Of a stretch of 64,000 nucleotides of DNA, positions 61,515 through 64,000 are shown in pieces. The position numbers and the translations under genes are program-made. The first letter of the stretch is position 1. Each line of letters opens with the position of its first letter. Origin of the DNA: Rhodocytophaga rosea (lineage in GTDB: Bacteria > Bacteroidota > Bacteroidia > Cytophagales > 172606-1); the NCBI RefSeq assembly GCF_010119975.1, contig NZ_CP048222.1:5928501-5992500 (forward strand), given 5' to 3'. Under the pieces are notes generated by a model. The model saw only the letters and a program-made list of their open reading frames with translations. It ran no database searches and was not told the origin of the DNA.

Positions 61515-62720
61515 ATGTTACAAATCCGCTACCTGCTTCTCATAAACCGGCTTTTGCAGATTCCATATAACATGCTATGGTATGTCCACATTAGGCTCCG
61601 CAGATTTGTTAACATAGAGCAAAGAGAGGACAACCGGGCAGTTGTACTCAAATTTATGGGGATGGGAAGCATTATCCGGATCGCTTCGATCTGGGAAAAA
61701 ACTGGGGTAGATTTTGAAAGTATAGCTTTTTGCACCTTTATGCAGAACAAAGAAATCTGCGAACTCTTGGGTTTCAAACAGGTAATCTATATCCGGACTG
61801 GTAGCATTACTCATTTTATAACTGATACCTATCTGGCCATTGTAAGCATCCGGGCATTTCGGCCCAATTATATCATTGACCTGGAACGGTGTTCTGCAGC
61901 GATAGGGATACTGCGGATAGTTTGTGCCTGGATAAGTGGTTGTAAAACAATCGCTTTGGACAGAAAGCTTACAGAAGGCATCCATGATATAGTATTGTCA
62001 TTAGAAAAGCTTACCTATGGAGCCGCCATTGAAAAAACAGGTGCTATGTTAAACAAAGAACAGAATTTGAATAATGAACCTGCTGCCTATCAGGAAGCAG
62101 AGGTGGATGCACATAAAATATTAGTGAATATTAATGCGAGTACCTATTTACCTCAGAGAAAATATCCCGCAGCCCAATTCATAGATTTGCTTCGTAGCCT
62201 GCAAACAAGGGCTAAAAACAATGCCTATCAATTTTACCTGACTGGTTCAGCAGATGAATATGCGTATGTGCAAAGGGTGGTAGAAAAGCTTCAGCAGCAT
62301 AGAATAATGGCCTATAATGTGGCAGGCAAATGGAGCCTAAACCAATTGGTGCAGCAACTTTCCTCCTGCCGACTGTTTATTACCAATGATTCAGGCCCCA
62401 TGCATTTATCCGTTTACATGCACATACCAACAATAGCACTTTGGGGGCCTACCCATTACCGGTATTTTGGCTATGAAAATGATGCTTTTGCCAGGCATGT
62501 TTCCCTCAACAAATCATGTTCTCCTTGTTTTACCGATCCTGCAAGCGAAGCTGCCATTGCCTGCCAGGGAAAAATTTCTTGTATGCAGGAGATAAGTCCG
62601 GAATGGATAGCAGGCCAGGCTGAAACCTGGATGAAACAACATACTTCTGCTTACCGGACTTACAAGGTGCCAAAGGGCTTATTACAAAGCGAATCTGAAA
62701 AGAACCTGCTGTTACATTAA
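61515..62720 (+). CDS. GT9 heptosyltransferase-like glycosyltransferase
   Basis: A 401-residue GT-B enzyme. The N-terminal domain has AVVLKFMGMGSIIRIASIWE, and the C-terminal domain has RLFITNDSGPMHLSVYMHIP and TIALWGPTHYRYFGY, the donor-binding motif of ADP-heptose:LPS heptosyltransferases. Two cysteine pairs near the end (SCSPCFTDPASEAAIACQGK) are typical of this family. It starts 6 bp after the radical SAM gene. A role in adding a sugar to a lipid or peptide product of this operon is inferred; true heptose use is not proved. Confidence 0.83.
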   Translation: MLQIRYLLLINRLLQIPYNMLWYVHIRLRRFVNIEQREDNRAVVLKFMGMGSIIRIASIWEKTGVDFESIAFCTFMQNKEICELLGFKQVIYIRTGSITHFITDTYLAIVSIRAFRPNYIIDLERCSAAIGILRIVCAWISGCKTIALDRKLTEGIHDIVLSLEKLTYGAAIEKTGAMLNKEQNLNNEPAAYQEAEVDAHKILVNINASTYLPQRKYPAAQFIDLLRSLQTRAKNNAYQFYLTGSADEYAYVQRVVEKLQQHRIMAYNVAGKWSLNQLVQQLSSCRLFITNDSGPMHLSVYMHIPTIALWGPTHYRYFGYENDAFARHVSLNKSCSPCFTDPASEAAIACQGKISCMQEISPEWIAGQAETWMKQHTSAYRTYKVPKGLLQSESEKNLLLH

Positions 62721-62743
62721 AATAATATTATTATCCTCCAGAA

Positions 62744-64000
62744 ATGAAAGGCACAATGGATAGATACAGCCGTACACACAAAATTGCCTTATATATTCTG
62801 GTATGTCTGCTTACGTTATATACTATCTGGAAAGGAATTATTCCAGCCTGGAAAGAATTAAACTCTGACTTCCCTAATTATTATTTATCTTCGAAGATAG
62901 TGCTTGAAGGAAAAGACATGCATCGCTTGTATGAGGATGCTTGGTTTAACCAGAAGTTGCAAGAATTGGACTTGGCAGAACAAGGAAAATTCTCTCCCTT
63001 TCCTCCGGCTACCGCTTTTGTGATGCTTCCGATAGCCAGTTTAAAGCCGCTTACTGCCAAAAGAATATGGACGATCTGTAATATCTGCTTTTTGCTGCTT
63101 ACCATCTATTTTTTACAAAAAATAACTGCATGGCACTGGATATTCTGTGCTTTACTTATTTTGCTCACCGGTCAGGCTCTACTCAATAATTTTCGTTTAG
63201 GGCAATTATACCTGATGGTGGGCTGCACATTAGTATTCAGCCATTATCTGGTACAGCGGGGAAAAACTGGTATAGCTGGCAGTTTATTAGGTATTGTGGC
63301 CATCATCAAATACTTTCCAGTGGTGTTCATCGCCGGATATGCATTTACCGGAAACAGGCGGCTAACAATTTATGCAATAAGTACTATGCTTGTTTTGGTA
63401 TTCCTGCAAATAGGAGTGGTTGGAACAGGAGTGTTTGCAACCTACCTGGCTAAAGTATTATTACCTCATTTGCAAGGCGACCTTTCTATGCAAAGTCCGT
63501 ATGCCATTGCTTTTCAATCCTGGGAAAGTGTCTTGCGGAATGTATTTGTATTTCATCCTACAGAAAATCCGTCTCCTTTAATAAACTGGCCCACCGGTAA
63601 ATGGATGGTGCAAGGTATAATGTACGCTTGTATTGCTTTGACTACTATTTATGTATTGTGGCAATCCCATTTTCTTCAAAAGCCGGTTAAGCAATGGATA
63701 TATCTTTCCTTACCAGCCCTTGCCGCTTTTGTTTTATCGCCAGCTTCGGCTACCTATCATTATTTAATGCTAGTTTTTCCATTTGCTTTTATTTTGTTGG
63801 TGTTAAAAGCCGGTGAGGCATCAATTGTAATAACCGGCTGGTTTATTTTATTATATATGGGAATTGGCTGGCTCAATTATAATTATGTGTATAAGGTAAT
63901 GGAACCCATAGGCTGGCAGATATTTCTGTTTTACCCCCGCTTATGGTTATTGCTGCTGTTATATATCTCATACATTTGGTTTATTCACCTAAAGCTGATA
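62744..64000 (+). CDS. GT87-like membrane glycosyltransferase, start (3' truncated by window)
   Basis: The frame is open from the ATG at 62744 to the end of the window (419 codons, no stop). A first helix (IALYILVCLLTLYTIWKGI) is followed by LNSDFPNYYLSSKIVLEGKD, a periplasmic loop with the conserved DF, and KFSPFPPATAFVMLPIASLK. Several helices follow, including NFRLGQLYLMVGCTLVFSHY and IVAIIKYFPVVFIAG. This is the pattern of GT87 (DUF2029) polyprenol-phosphate-dependent mannosyltransferases, which act on the outer face of the inner membrane. An ATG at 62756 is an alternative start. Confidence 0.85.
   Translation, partial: MKGTMDRYSRTHKIALYILVCLLTLYTIWKGIIPAWKELNSDFPNYYLSSKIVLEGKDMHRLYEDAWFNQKLQELDLAEQGKFSPFPPATAFVMLPIASLKPLTAKRIWTICNICFLLLTIYFLQKITAWHWIFCALLILLTGQALLNNFRLGQLYLMVGCTLVFSHYLVQRGKTGIAGSLLGIVAIIKYFPVVFIAGYAFTGNRRLTIYAISTMLVLVFLQIGVVGTGVFATYLAKVLLPHLQGDLSMQSPYAIAFQSWESVLRNVFVFHPTENPSPLINWPTGKWMVQGIMYACIALTTIYVLWQSHFLQKPVKQWIYLSLPALAAFVLSPASATYHYLMLVFPFAFILLVLKAGEASIVITGWFILLYMGIGWLNYNYVYKVMEPIGWQIFLFYPRLWLLLLLYISYIWFIHLKLI

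Overview
The window looks like the chromosome of a Bacteroidota bacterium, most likely order Cytophagales; the genus cannot be fixed from sequence alone. The evidence is a secreted protein with a type IX secretion (Por) C-terminal sorting domain, frequent ATG/TTG starts without Shine-Dalgarno sequences, a TAnnTTTG-type -7 promoter element, and families common in this phylum (ThuA, DUF3267, TPM, KTSC, cell-surface sulfatase). No rRNA, tRNA or CRISPR array was seen.

Region 1 (1-24.3 kb) is a surface-polysaccharide locus transcribed left to right. It opens with Kdo-type sugar genes (a KdsC-like phosphatase fragment and kdsD). A Wzm/Wzt ABC exporter follows, whose ATPase has a C-terminal polysaccharide-recognition domain. 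Next is a compact cassette for making and probably N-acylating an amino sugar: VioA-like aminotransferase, LpxD-like acyltransferase, unknown protein, FabH-like ketosynthase and acyl carrier protein. The rest is a long run of family 2 and family 4 glycosyltransferases and methyltransferases. The locus carries decay: a ruined membrane-protein gene at about 11.2-11.7 kb and a methyltransferase split by one missing base near 18.43 kb.

Region 2 (24.5-33 kb) has a T9SS-secreted protein with four almost identical 303-bp repeats, a TerB-like protein, and a self-contained stress-type module. The module consists of an ECF sigma factor, a membrane protein fusing an anti-sigma-like N-terminus to an HtrA-like serine protease, and two small paralogous lipoproteins. 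The sigma gene and both lipoprotein genes share GGTTAC-N15-GTATTAA upstream, so the regulon can be read from the sequence. More small lipoproteins, a NuiA-type nuclease inhibitor and small unknown proteins follow.

Region 3 (33-54.3 kb) is mostly housekeeping and catabolic: cyclophilin, DnaB, Kup, ROK kinase, PIG-L deacetylase, Gfo/Idh/MocA oxidoreductase, DUF3267 peptidase, NUDIX hydrolase behind an 8-bp microsatellite, VWA membrane protein, glycosyltransferase, a membrane-anchored LAS-type peptidase, ThuA protein, TPM protein and sulfatase. A degenerate ten-unit 21-bp tandem array (49075-49284) lies in non-coding DNA here.

Region 4 (54.4-56.65 kb) holds two different IS630-family elements placed end to end and sharing one TA. 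Both encode the transposase in two frames joined at an A-run slippery site.

Region 5 (56.8 kb to the end) is an operon-like cluster of unknown product: nucleotidyltransferase, two B12-binding-type radical SAM enzymes flanking a methyltransferase, a GT9 heptosyltransferase-like enzyme and the start of a GT87 membrane glycosyltransferase. It is the best candidate here for an undescribed pathway.
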